47,500 bases of DNA from Neocallimastix lanati (nom. inval.) (GCA_016946835.1 JACVTC010000227.1:1-47500), one strand, 5' to 3'; shown: positions 10,890-21,290, counted from the first letter of the stretch. A program made the numbers and translations. Notes: generated from the letters alone by a model not told the origin.

Positions 10890-11060
10890 GACTTATTAAG
10901 GCAACACTATTTATTTTTATTTTTATTTTTATTTTTCAATAAGATGATCACAATCATTGACTGTGATTTGATTTATAGGTAGAGAAGAGAAGGAATTGAC
11001 CATGATGTAGCGAAAACTAATGATTTTTTTTTTTTTATTCTATCATATTTTTAATTTTTG
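10890..11060 (+). pseudogene. Coding-like islet broken by one TAG
   Basis: After an in-frame TAA at 10887 the frame reads DLLRQHY, a Leu/Phe run from an ATTTTT repeat (10909-10936), then NKMITIIDCDLIYR, TAG at 10980-10982, then RREGIDHDVAKTNDF before a poly(T) tract and TAA. The islet is one of the less AT-rich parts of the window. The TAG lies inside AGGTAG, so GTAGAG could instead be a poor splice donor. ATCACA (10947) and TGTGAT (10962) also form a 6-bp hairpin, so an RNA element is a further option. No family is recognised. Confidence 0.15.
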
Positions 11061-11269
11061 TATTAATTTAATTTTTTTAAGCATTAATTTTTTTTTAAAG
11101 GATGAAATATAAATTGTTATGCAAAAGTAATATAATAAATCATGAATAAATATTATATATATATATAAAGAAGTATTTGTATATAAAATAAAAAAATTCT
11201 ATATATATAATAAAAGTATACTAAATATTTAATAAATAGATGATCATAAATTAAAAATAGAAATAAAAA
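11061..11269. other. AT-rich spacer
   Basis: Simple A/T text with a TA run near 11151-11166. No gene seen. Confidence 0.7.
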
Positions 11270-11320
11270 ACAAAAACAAAAACAAAAACAAAATTATATT
11301 CCAATAATTATATTCCAATA
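11270..11320 (+). repeat. (CAAAAA)4 and ATTATATTCCAATA duplication
   Basis: Four hexamers followed by two copies of ATTATATTCCAATA. Confidence 0.85.
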
Positions 11321-12100
11321 ATAATAATAATAAAAAGAAATAGAAACAAATTTAAATACATAAATAAATCATTCATATAAAATATATATATTATTTAATG
11401 AGTATAATTAAATAAAAAAAAAAAGGAATATTTAAATGAAATTAATTAAATAATAAATAAATAAAAAAAAACTTTTTATAAATCTATTTAAACTTTTATT
11501 TTTATTATTATTATTATTTTTATTATTTTTATTATTATTATTATTGATAATAAAAACATTTTTAGGTCAGCCTTCCAAAAAAATCTTCTATATAAAAACA
11601 TTAGTCATCTAATTTCTAAATAATAATAATTAAAGTTTTAATACTAAAAATAAACTAAAAATAATAAATGATTAAATTCATTCTATATATAATTTTTTTT
11701 TTTTTTTAAAAATTTTACTTTAAAGTATTACTCAAAAATAAAAATAAGAATGAAAAAAATAATACTAATAATAATAAAAATAAATAGATATGAAATAAAT
11801 AAATAAAAAAAAATCACATAATAATTATAATTTTAATTATAATAATAATAAAAGTAATCAAATGAAATAAAATATTAAGATAAAAAAATTAAATAAAAAA
11901 AAATAGTATAATAAAAAATAATATATATATTATGAATATAGATAGTCTAATTTTTTATTTATAGTTAAATGTATTTGTTAAATTAATTCAAAGTCTTCAT
12001 TTTCAAAATGTAATGATATAACAATTAATAATCATTAAGGTTTGATTATCTTAATTAAATTAGTACAAAGTATATTTAATTAAAATTTTAATTTAATTTT
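11321..12100. other. AT-rich spacer
   Basis: Holds ATT and AAT runs (11497-11545, 11832-11850) and a small mixed patch with GGTCAGCCTTCC near 11566-11578. I see no gene. Confidence 0.65.
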
Positions 12101-12102
12101 AA

Positions 12103-12216
12103 TTCAATTTAAACAATATTTATGGTACACCAAATAAATCTTGTGCTGTCCTTCCATTGTTCAATTATTCACTTGTCACTTTAAAAAGTCTTAACATTTT
12201 AAACTTTAAAGAATAA
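12103..12216 (+). CDS. Coding-like islet, 37 codons, no start
   Basis: One uninterrupted frame between an in-frame TAA (12100) and TAA at 12214. The best part reads YGTPNKSCAVLPLFNYSL followed by VTLKSLNILNFKE. It uses GGT, CCA, TGT, GCT and GTC codons seldom seen elsewhere here, and the islet stops being GC-bearing about where the frame ends. There is no ATG, so it would have to be an internal or final exon or a relic. At this composition a 37-codon frame can arise by chance. Confidence 0.2.
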   Translation, partial: FNLNNIYGTPNKSCAVLPLFNYSLVTLKSLNILNFKE

Positions 12217-12830
12217 TTAAAGGATAACAAATAATAATAAAAAAAATAAATAAATAAATAAATAATTAGATAATTAACTATTTAAATAAGTTTATAATTA
12301 TAATAATATAATTTATTTTTTTAATTTAATTTAAAGTACCATACAACTTTAAAATATATAGATTCTTTTTTTTTTTTCTATTATTTTAATTATTTTTTTT
12401 TATTCCTTTTCTTTTATTATTATTATTTTTTTTTTATAATTTTATAATTTTTTAACAAAGTTTTAATATATTAATTAAGTTAATTAATATTTAATTCAAA
12501 TCATTCAATAAATAAAATTTAATTTGTATTACCATCATAAATTAATTTTATAAAACCAAAAAAGAAAAGATTGTATAACGTAACTAATAAATAATAAATT
12601 TATAATAAATTAAAAGTATTACAAATTTTTAATATTAGTAATACTTATGAATTAAAAAGATACTCTTTAAATGTTGTACATAAATAATTAGCTTTATATC
12701 ATATAAAAACAATGCTAATGAATTAATATATTAAATTAAATATTTATAATATATATATATAAATTTTTTTTTATTCTATTTCATTTTTTTTTTTTTTTTA
12801 AAAATAATAACAAAAAAAATTAAAAGAAAT
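12217..12830. other. AT-rich spacer
   Basis: AAAT repeat at 12240-12265 and T-rich text at 12361-12430. No gene seen. Confidence 0.7.
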
Positions 12831-12832
12831 AT

Positions 12833-13093
12833 ATGATATATGTATACATAATTAATTATATTTATATTAAAAATTTTTTTGTACATTTTTTTTTAATTAT
12901 TTTAAAAATATATATATATAAAATATATATATATATTTTTTTTAAAAATAAAAAAGAAGAAAAAAAAAAAACTTTTTTTTTAATATTGTGTTACATTAAT
13001 ACTAAATTATTTAGAAATATATGGACACAATTTTTTTTTTATATAAAAAATATTTATTTTTATGTACAAAATTTAAAAAAAAAATTAAATTAA
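12833..13093 (+). CDS. Doubtful 86-codon Tyr/Ile/Lys-rich frame
   Basis: ATG-initiated frame starting MIYVYIINYIYIKNFFVHF, a Lys/Glu patch (NKKEEKKK) near residues 43-50 and a more varied end (LCYINTKLFRNIWTQ). TA runs supply the Tyr/Ile content. Its last third overlaps another frame that runs into the 18/19-bp minisatellite. No family is recognised; probably chance. Confidence 0.12.
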   Translation: MIYVYIINYIYIKNFFVHFFLIILKIYIYKIYIYIFFKNKKEEKKKTFFLILCYINTKLFRNIWTQFFFYIKNIYFYVQNLKKKLN

Positions 13094-13119
13094 AATTTAT
13101 TATATTAAAATATTTTTAT

Positions 13120-13331
13120 TGTATTTATACATTTTTATTATATTTATACATTTTTATTTTATTATACATTTTTATTTTATTATACATTTTTATTATATTT
13201 ATACATTTTTATTTTATTATACATTTTTATTATATTTATACATTTTTATTTTATTTATACATTTTTATTATATTTATACATTTTTATTTTATTTATACAT
13301 TTTTATTATATTTATACATTTTTATTACAAT
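13120..13331 (+). repeat. 18/19-bp minisatellite, 11 copies
   Basis: The core TATACATTTTTATT recurs with its TAC at 13128, 13147, 13165, 13183, 13202, 13220, 13239, 13258, 13277, 13296 and 13315. Units alternate between an 18-base form (ATTATAC) and a 19-base form (ATTTATAC). Overlapping open frames across it are products of the repeat. Confidence 0.95.
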
Positions 13332-13858
13332 TTGATAATATTTAAAAGTAAATTTATATTTATATAATAATATTATATAAAAAAAATTATTAAAAAAAAA
13401 AAAAAAGAAATGATTAATAATTTTTTTTTTTTAAAAAAAAATATATCTACATATTTTAATCAATATCATTTTTTTATTAATCAATAAAGTTTTATTTTTT
13501 AATTAACATTTTTAATAAGCATTAAATTAATAATCTAATTAAAAGAAAATTTTAATAATTTAATTATTCCTTTTTCCTCCTAAAAAATTAAAAATTTTTA
13601 TACATTTTATAAAAAAAAAAATTATAAAAAATATTTATAAAATATTTATATTATAATTTTTATAAAGGAACATCAAAAATATAACAAAAAGAAAAAAAAT
13701 ATAAAATTTTTTATTCTATTTATTAAATATTAAATAATGAAAGAAAATAGAAAAAAAAAGAAATTTTTACTTTTTTTTCTTTTATTAAAATTAATAAAAT
13801 TTTAAAGTTGATTTGATTTGAACTAATTTAAAAAAAAAAAAAAAAAAAGAAAATATAA
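13332..13858. other. AT-rich spacer
   Basis: Poly(A), poly(T) and irregular AT text. No gene or ordered repeat seen. Confidence 0.7.
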
Positions 13859-13894
13859 ACAAAAATAAAAATAAAAATAAAAATAAAAATAAAA
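13859..13894 (+). repeat. (AAAAAT)n microsatellite
   Basis: About five hexamers immediately left of the next array. Confidence 0.9.
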
Positions 13895-13902
13895 TATATA
13901 TT

Positions 13903-14070
13903 ATGACATGACAAGAAATAATTTATAAAAAAATTATAGAATAGAATATATAGAATATAATATGACAAGAAATAATGATAAAGAAAAAAATTATAGAATA
14001 GAATATAATATGACAAAAAATAATTTAAAAAAAAATTATAGAATAGAAAAAAATATGACAAAAAGTTTAT
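13903..14070 (+). repeat. Diverged tandem array, 45-54 bp unit
   Basis: ATGACAAGAAATAA or close variants at 13908, 13962, 14010 and 14055, each followed by an A-run and ATTATAGAATAGAAT. Three full units and a partial fourth, shortening rightward. The 94-codon minus-strand frame across it is a by-product of the absence of stops in the repeat. Confidence 0.85.
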
Positions 14071-14119
14071 GACATATAACAAATAAAAAAATGACAAATA
14101 AAAAATAATCATAATAATT

Positions 14120-14305
14120 AAATATAAAATATAAACTATAAAATATAAAATATAAAATATAAAATATAAAATATAAAATATAAAACATAAAACATAAAAT
14201 ATAAAATATAAAATATAAAAATATAAAAATATAAAAATATAAAATATAAAATATAAAATATAAAATAATAAAAAATATAAAATAATATAAAATATAAAAT
14301 TTAAA
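14120..14305 (+). repeat. (AAAATAT)n array
   Basis: About 25 heptamers with a few variants (AAAACAT twice, AAAAATAT three times). Confidence 0.9.
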
Positions 14306-14505
14306 ATATAATTTTTAAATAATTTTTATATTTTATACAAATTAAAATATTAATATGTTTTATATCTATATATAATATATATATAGTATTCCTTTATTTT
14401 TAATATTTTTTTTAATCATATTCCTATATATATATATATTGATTATCTTTTCAATGAAAATCATTTCATTTAAAAGATAATCAAAAAAAAAAATAAAAAG
14501 AACAT
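14306..14505. other. AT-rich spacer with TA runs
   Basis: TA alternations near 14370 and 14425. The ATTGATTATCTTTTCAATG and ATTTAAAAGATAATCA segments are partly complementary, giving a loose hairpin at 14440-14482. Confidence 0.55.
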
Positions 14506-14545
14506 TTTTATTTTATTTTATTTTATTTTATTTTACTTTATTTTT
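14506..14545 (+). repeat. (TTTTA)n microsatellite
   Basis: Seven to eight pentamers with one TTTTAC variant. Confidence 0.85.
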
Positions 14546-15996
14546 ACTATTTTTTTTTTCTCTTTTTTATATTAATCAGCGTAAAAATTTAAATAGGATG
14601 ATTTTATTGCTTTTTTTTTTTATTAATTATTAATTACTATTATTATTATTTATTTATTATTTATTATTATTACTTATTATTATTATTTTCTTTTAAATAA
14701 GAATTAAAGTTAAGAAACTTATGATTATATTAAATAAAATTTTATTATTTAAATTTTTTATTAAATTTTTTAATTTTTTTTTTTATGTTCTTATTAAATT
14801 ATATATATAATATTTATATATAAATATTTATAAATAATCTATTTATATATATTTAATTTAATAAAAAAAAATAATAATAATAAAATAAAATAAAAAAAAA
14901 TCATGTAAGATGTGATAAAAATAATAAAAATAAAAATATATATAAATATAAAAAAATATATATAAAATAAAATAAAATATAATATAATATAATAAAAAAC
15001 TGGAATTAATCTAATTTATCCATTATAAATAATAGATATTTATATATATATATATATTTTTATTTTTCTATGGAATATTTTTAAAATAGACGGATAAACA
15101 TTGACACATTGTTAGCCTATTTTATTATTACTATTATTATAATTATTATGAAAAATAGTTCATAATAAATAAATAAAAAAAAAAAAAAACTTCAATAGTT
15201 GATTAGTCTTTAATTGAAAACGGTTAAACTTTTTTTTTTTTTTTTTAATTTGTGGAGTAAAATAATAATAATAATATTAATAATAATAATAATAATTATA
15301 GTAAATTATAGTAAATAATATTAATAATAATAAATAATAGTAAATAATAATAAATAATAGAAATAAATAGGATACTCTAATATAATAATATTATTATTAT
15401 TAATAGTAAATAATAATAATAAAAGACAAGTATGAAGGATAAATAATAGTCATAAGTAAATAGTAAAGTAAATCAATCAATAGTTTAGAAGGAATTATAT
15501 TATTTAATAAAGATAAATTTATTAATAAAATATTAAGAATTTAATAAAATTTCATTATTTTTAAATAAAATATAATTCATAAAAAAAGTTCCTTTTTTTT
15601 TAATAATAAAGTTAAGAAGGGGGTTTATCTTCAATAAAAATTTCTTGTCATCATTAATTAAAAAATGAAATTTAAAACCGAAACCAAAACCAAAAAAAAA
15701 AAAAAGTGAAGGAAATAAATCCTAAAAATAAATAAATAAATAAATAAAAAATCAGTAATAATATTAATAATAATAAAAATAATATAAATAAATGGTATAA
15801 AATTATTATTGTTTGTCCAATTTTTAATCACTTTTAAATTAATCCTACTATTAAAAAAATATTAAATTATACTATTATAAAAATTTTAAATAATAAAAAA
15901 ATATATATATCATATAAATATTATAATTCTAAAAAATATATATATATCATATAAATATATTTATATTAAATATTAAATAATAAATAATAAAAAAAA
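14546..15996. other. AT-rich spacer with scattered AAT/ATT repeats
   Basis: AAT arrays at 15258-15420, an ATT block at 14636-14690, and a direct repeat of AAATATATATATCATATAA (about 15899 and 15936). Mixed patches at 15085-15120 and 15610-15680 have short open frames, including KLRRGFIFNKNFLSSLIKK near 15611. None is long enough to call. Confidence 0.6.
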
Positions 15997-15997
15997 A

Positions 15998-16200
15998 TAA
16001 GATAAATAAAATAAAAATAAGATAAATAAATAAATAAATAATAATTATAATAATAATAATAAAATATAAAATAAAGTATAAAAAAAAAATAAAATAAAAT
16101 TTATATTATATAAAATTTTATTTTATTTTATTTTATTTATCTTATTTTATACTTTATTTATCTTATTTTATATTTTATTTATCTTATTTTATATTTTTTA
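15998..16200. repeat. Large imperfect inverted repeat
   Basis: The left arm carries AAGATAAATAAAATAAAA (from about 15999) and AAAATATAAAATAAAGTATA (16061-16080). The right arm carries their complements within three about 21-bp units of TTTATCTTATTTTATA (about 16136-16200). The centre, near 16090-16130, is an AAATAAAATAAAATTTA stem that meets its complement. Potential cruciform about 200 bp long. Confidence 0.7.
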
Positions 16201-16223
16201 ATTTAATTTAATTTAATTTAATT
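16199..16223 (+). repeat. (ATTTA)n microsatellite
   Basis: Five pentamers adjoining the right arm of the inverted repeat. Confidence 0.9.
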
Positions 16224-16243
16224 TTCAACCTAATTAATAATGT

Positions 16244-16253
16244 GTAACGTTAC
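16244..16253. other. GTAACGTTAC palindrome
   Basis: Ten-base perfect palindrome inside a short G/C-bearing patch (16238-16262). Could be a protein-binding site; nothing else supports that. Confidence 0.3.
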
Positions 16254-17010
16254 TGTTGCCATAATTAAATCAATATTAAAAATATTAAAATATTAATTTT
16301 TTTTTTTTTTTTTTTTTTTTACAATTTTTTTAAAATTTAGGGATATATAAAAATATAATTTTATAAGATTTTCATGAAAATCAAATAAAAAAAAAATTTT
16401 TTTTTTTTTAATATTTTAAATTTTAATTTTAATTTATAAAAAAATTAATTCCATTGTTCTTTTTTCTTTTTTTCTTTTTTTTTCTTTTTTTTTTTTTTTA
16501 ATTTTATTTTTATTAATTTTTTTTATTAATTTTATTTTTATTAATTTTTTTTTATTAAATCTTTTTAATTTTATTTTTATTTATATTAATAAATAATAGA
16601 ATTAATTATAATTTTAAGTTTATTTTTTTTTTATTTTTTTTTTATTTCTTATATAATAAAATTTTGTAATAGTCTATTTAATAATTAAATAGATATAAAT
16701 TAAATAAATAAAATAAATAAAAAAAAATGAAGTATTATTTTTATTATTAATAATTTAATTTAATATAATTAAAAATTAGAAATTCAGTTTAATTGTTAAG
16801 ATGTTAATTTTTTTTATTTTATTTTATTTTATTTTATTTTATATTAATATTAATAATATTATTATTTTATTAATAATTTTGTCATTAAATTTTTTTTAGG
16901 TACTTTTTAAACTTAAATTATTTTTTTTTTATTATAATATAGTTTTATATTCATCTTTTTTTTTTTTTTTTAAAAAAAAAGACTATTTAAAAATTTAGAT
17001 TAAAATAATT
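16254..17010. other. AT-rich spacer with T-rich duplications
   Basis: T24 (16297-16320), a direct repeat of a TTAATTTTATTTTTATTAAT-like segment at about 16499-16555, and (TTTTA)n at 16813-16843. No gene seen. Confidence 0.7.
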
Positions 17011-17016
17011 AAATAA

Positions 17017-17090
17017 ATATAGGATGAAAAAAAAAATAATAAATGAATAAAAAAAAATAGGATGAAAAAAAAATAATTAATGAAAAAAAA
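17017..17090 (+). repeat. Direct repeat of AATAGGATGAAAAAAAAATAA
   Basis: Two near-identical copies starting about 17017 and 17057, each followed by an AATGAA(T) tail. Confidence 0.8.
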
Positions 17091-17214
17091 AATAAAGTTA
17101 AAATTTTTTCTTTATATTAAAAGATTTAATTATTAATATCTTTTTTATATGAAAAGTTTCATCTCTCTTTAATTATGCTATTTAATTAAAAAAAAAAAAA
17201 AAGTGATTAAAATT

Positions 17215-17297
17215 TAATTAATAATAAATAATAAATAATAAATAATAAAAAATAAATAATTAATAATAAATAATAAATAATAAATAATTAATAATAA
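17215..17297 (+). repeat. TAATAAA heptamer array
   Basis: About eleven units with two TTAATAA variants that repeat as a block. Confidence 0.85.
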
Positions 17298-17672
17298 ATT
17301 ATATATATATATATTTTTTGGGTAAAAAAAAGTTCTCGATCTTTTTAATTTAAATATTAAAAGATAAAACTAGAGTATATAAAATATAAAAACTAATAGT
17401 ATTAGTTGATGAAATTTTTAATGTTTTATAAAATATCATAAGAACAAAAAGATCTTTTTTTTTTTTTTTACTACCTAATTTAAATTGTTTAATAATTAAT
17501 TTATTATTTTTTTTAAATAATAATAATAATAATAATAAAAAATAGAATAAAATAAAGTGATTATTATAATAATTTTGTATAAAAAAAATAAAGATATTAT
17601 ATAAAAATTTATTTTAAATGTATATTTATATATAATATATATAAATATTATATATGAAAAAGTAAAGAATAA

Positions 17673-17692
17673 TTTAGGGTTTAATTTTTATT

Positions 17693-17731
<39 letters not shown>

Positions 17732-17761
17732 AGAGAGAGAGATAGTAAAAGACACCCTAAA
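17673..17761. repeat. Inverted TTTAGGGT pair around A29(GA)7
   Basis: TTTAGGGT (17673-17680) and its complement ACCCTAAA (17754-17761) enclose a poly(T) tract, A29 (17700-17728) and (GA)7 (17729-17742). TTTAGGG equals the plant-type telomere heptamer, but only single copies are present, so no telomere is claimed. Confidence 0.6.
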
Positions 17762-19010
17762 ATATATAAAAATTTTTTTTTTATTTTGAATTAATTAATT
17801 ATAAAATATATAAACTATTTAGTATTAGTAATGTTTTTTTTTTTTAAAAAAAAAAAAAAATTTATTTATTATTCATAATGAAAATAATTATTATTATATG
17901 ATATATTTTATATTTATATTAAATAATGTTGAAAAATTTTTTTTTTTTTTAATTTATATATTTTTTATTTTTATTTTTATTTTATTTATTTTTTTTTAAT
18001 AATTAAACTTTATAAAATGTTTAAAAAAAACTTTATTTTTTGAGTACAAAATAAATATTTTAAAAAAAAATGTTACACCAAAAACCAATATTAATGAAAT
18101 AGTATAGATCAAAGTAATTCATTGTGATATATTTTGTGTTATATGGTCACTATATATTATAGATTAATGAAATGAATTAACAGTAATAAAGAAAATAAAA
18201 TAATAAATTCATAAATGAGAATTTCATTTAATCTATCATTTAAAATGACAAAAGATAAATAAATAAATGAAAAAAGAAATATATATATATTATTTTTTTT
18301 TTAATAATATATAATTTCATTTAATTTTTTTTTTTTTTTTACTTTCAAAAAAAAAATATATATACATATAAATATAAATATAAATATAAATAATTAATGA
18401 TTAAAATTTTAATATGGTGATGAGACTTTAATCTATTTTGTAATAATTAAAATAAAATAAATAATAAAAAAAAATAAAAAAATAAAAAAAATAAATATAA
18501 AAAATAATAAATATAAAAAATAAATATTTATATTTATAAAAATATATAATATTAAAATAATAATAAATAATAAATAAAAAGGATTCTAGATTTCTGAACT
18601 TTATTTTATTTTATTCTTTTTTTTTTTTTAAAAAAAAAAATAAAAAAATAACAATGTAACTTACTATAAAAATAAAGAATAAAATAAAATTAAAAAAGAA
18701 CAATTCATATAAATAAAAATAAAAAACGTTTTATTATACACCAACACCAATGAATTTTATTTTCTCTTCATACAAAAAAAATTTTTTTTTTTTTAATTTT
18801 CTTTACTTTTATCTTTTAATTGATCATTTAATGATATAATTAGTTAAATATTATTAAATTATTTAATCAAGATAAATAATTATTTATTAAATAAATTAAA
18901 TAAAAATAAAAAATAAATAAAATAAAATGAAAACAAAACAAACGTTATACACACATGCAAATAAAGAAAATTATAATAATAAAATTAAAAAATGTTAAGA
19001 TAGTAAGATA
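17762..19010. other. AT-rich spacer with a mixed patch at 18070-18200
   Basis: Poly(A)/poly(T) blocks, (AAATAT)4 at 18363-18390, and a mixed patch containing TGTGATATATTTTGTGTTA and GGTCAC. ACACCAA occurs at 18075 and twice at 18738-18750. No frame of note. Confidence 0.6.
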
Positions 19011-19011
19011 T

Positions 19012-19160
19012 TAAAAAATAAAATAAAAAATAAAGAATAAAAATAAAAATAAAAATAAAAAATAAAGAATAAAAATAAAAATAAAAATAAAAAATAAAAA
19101 ATAAAAATAAAAATAAAAATAAAATTAAAATAAAATTAAAATAAAATAAAAAATAATGAA
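19012..19160 (+). repeat. (AAAAAT)n array with duplicated block
   Basis: A block AAATAAAGAATAAAAATAAA is present twice, followed by AAAAAT and AAAATTAAAAT units. Confidence 0.85.
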
Positions 19161-19335
19161 ATAAATTAAATTAGAATAGAACAATTCCATTCATTTTTTT
19201 AACACCAACAAAAAATTTTATTAATAAAATAAAAAGAAAAAAAAAAGAAAAAAACTAGAATCTTTTATTATTACTAGTATGATTATTATATTATAAAAAA
19301 AAAAAAAAACATATGAAATAAAAAAAAATTGAAAG

Positions 19336-19354
19336 AAATGAAATGAAATGAAAT
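19336..19354 (+). repeat. (GAAAT)4 microsatellite
   Basis: Four pentamers followed by CATTTTATTTTT, partly complementary to what precedes it. Confidence 0.85.
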
Positions 19355-19359
19355 CATTT

Positions 19360-19415
19360 TATTTTTTTATTTTTATTTTATTTTATTATTTTATTTTATT
19401 TTATTATTTTTTTTT
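19360..19415 (+). repeat. (TTTTA)n microsatellite
   Basis: TTTTA units with several ATTATTTTA interruptions. Confidence 0.8.
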
Positions 19416-19599
19416 TTTATGTATATTTATTGTTTTACTTTTTATTATTTATTTTATGTTAAGTTAAATTTTTTTTATTAAATAGTTTTATATATATATA
19501 GATAATGATTATATTTAATAATAATAAATAAATATTAAATAATAAAATAATAAAAATTAAATATTAAATATTAAATATTAATAAATAAAATTAAAACAA

Positions 19600-19662
19600 T
19601 ATATATAATATATATAATATAATATATATAATATAATATATATAATTTATAATATATATTAT
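19600..19662 (+). repeat. ATATATAATATA array
   Basis: Four to five units of TATATATAATATAA-like sequence, nearly palindromic throughout. Confidence 0.8.
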
Positions 19663-20545
19663 CTTTATTATTTGATTAATAAGAGGTCATTCCATCACAC
19701 CAATTCATTTTTAAATTTACCATATATAGAAAAAAAACACAAAAGGAAAAAAAAATTTTATTTTTAATTTTATTTTATTTTATTTTAAAATAAAAATAAA
19801 AATAAAAATAAATAAAAACTTTATACAAATAAAATTTTAAATAATAAAAAGTTAATAAAAAAAATAAATTTAAATAAATAATAAAATCAATTAATTTTGA
19901 AAAAAAAAAAAAAAATATAAGAAAATACCATCAATAAATTCAATTTAAAATACAATAAAAATAAGAACAAAAATAAAAAAAAAATTAAATTTTTAAAAAG
20001 CCATGTTTTAGAATTTTTTTTTTTTTTTTGTTCTATAAATTTTATTTATATATTTTTTTTAAACAAATGAAATGTCATAAAAATAATAAAAGTTAAAATA
20101 ATTAATAATTAAAAATAATAATAATAATAATAATAAATAAATATATAAATATTTATATTATATTATTTATTTATATTAAAAAAAAAAAAAATTACCATAT
20201 AAACTAATTTTTATAACAAAAAATTTAATGTAATGAAAAAAATAAAAAATAAAAAATGAAAAAAAAAATATATATAAGAATCTTAATAAAAATAATTTTC
20301 ATTATGAAAAAAAATTAAATTATTATTATTATTTTTTTTTTTTTTAAAAAAAAAATGTAGCATTGAAAAACGGTCAATAACCTAAAAGGCAATAAATAAA
20401 AAGAAATGTTAAAAAAAAAAAAATTTATTAAGAAATTAAAATAAAAATTAAAATATAAAATTAAAAATAAATAAATTTAAAATTATAATTAAATATATAA
20501 ATTGATAACTTTTATATATTAAATAAAAAAAAAAATAACTTTAAA
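19663..20545. other. AT-rich spacer
   Basis: A mixed patch at 19680-19705 holds AGAGGTCATTCCATCACACC. The rest is A-rich, with an AAT run near 20117-20140 and a small patch at 20355-20392 (CATTGAAAAACGGTCAATAA). No gene seen. Confidence 0.65.
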
Positions 20546-20549
20546 TATA

Positions 20550-20753
20550 ATGAAAAAAAATTTTTTTGTTTTATACCATTTTTATTTTTATTTTTATTTT
20601 TTTATTTTTTTTTTTTTAAAAAAAAAAATTTATATGGTAAAACTTCAAAAAGTTGCCGTTTTATTTATATTTTTGTGGTGGTGTTTATGTTCGTGGTTGG
20701 TTGCTGTACAAATTAAATGTTTTTCATGTCTTAACTTTTATTTATTTGTTTAA
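20550..20753 (+). CDS. Candidate small hydrophobic/secreted protein
   Basis: A 67-codon frame with a nested ATG at 20634. The first 28 codons are Phe/Tyr and Lys runs from simple sequence, so I prefer the second start, giving 39 residues. These begin MVKLQKVAVLFIFL, then WWCLCSWLVAV, then QIKCFSCLNF. This has the shape of a signal peptide or single membrane anchor (basic start, hydrophobic core at about residues 7-25), with four Cys at 17, 19, 29 and 32. TGG, TGT, GTT and TCG codons are rare elsewhere in the window, so the G content is not explained by background. No family is recognised. A first exon of a longer gene is possible. Confidence is modest. Confidence 0.3.
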   Translation: MKKNFFVLYHFYFYFYFFIFFFLKKKIYMVKLQKVAVLFIFLWWCLCSWLVAVQIKCFSCLNFYLFV

Positions 20754-21029
20754 TATTTTATTTTAATATTATTATTATTATTATTTTTTAGTTATTTTTA
20801 ATTATAATTATAATTTTATTTTTAATTTTTTTTTTGTTATATATTTATTTATTTATATTAACTTTTAATTATTTTTATAGAGAGTATATATTAATTTTTT
20901 TTTTTTTATAATTCAAAGTTTTTAGTTTTTAAGTTTTTAGTCTTTATTTTTTTTTTTTTTTTTTGTGATTTAAAAAGTATTCATTGGTTTTAAAAAAAAA
21001 AGTTAAATGTTACAAATAAAAATTATAAT
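20754..21029. other. T-rich spacer
   Basis: ATT run near 20766-20790, long T-rich text and no open frame of note. It could be the 3' flank of the preceding frame. Confidence 0.6.
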
Positions 21030-21068
21030 GTATCAATATATCAATATATCCATATATCAATATATATA
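21030..21068 (+). repeat. TATATCAA octamer array
   Basis: Four to five units of CAATATAT, one with CCATATAT. Confidence 0.85.
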
Positions 21069-21142
21069 CTTTTAAATAAGATAAAATAAAATAAAATAAA
21101 AAAAAATTAAAAGTTTATGTGACATATTAACCGCCGTTTAAG

Positions 21143-21180
<38 letters not shown>
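21143..21180 (+). repeat. Poly(A) run, 38 bases
   Basis: Uninterrupted A38, preceded by CCGCCGTTTA, one of the densest G/C clusters in the window, and about 110 bp before the 21291 islet. Confidence 0.9.
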
Positions 21181-21182
<2 letters not shown>

Positions 21183-21290
21183 CAAATTGGAAAATAATAA
21201 TAATAATAATAAAAAAAAAAAAAAGATATAAAATAAAATAATAAAATAAAATAAAATAATTTAAATTAAAACATATATATATATATATAA

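Noticed and set aside
13021-13367. Two overlapping open frames (104 and 82 codons)
   Set aside because: Both are shifted readings of the 18/19-bp minisatellite.
13828-14112. 94-codon minus-strand frame with repeated NYFLSYY-like text
   Set aside because: Antisense reading of the 45-54 bp tandem array and the AAAAAT repeat.
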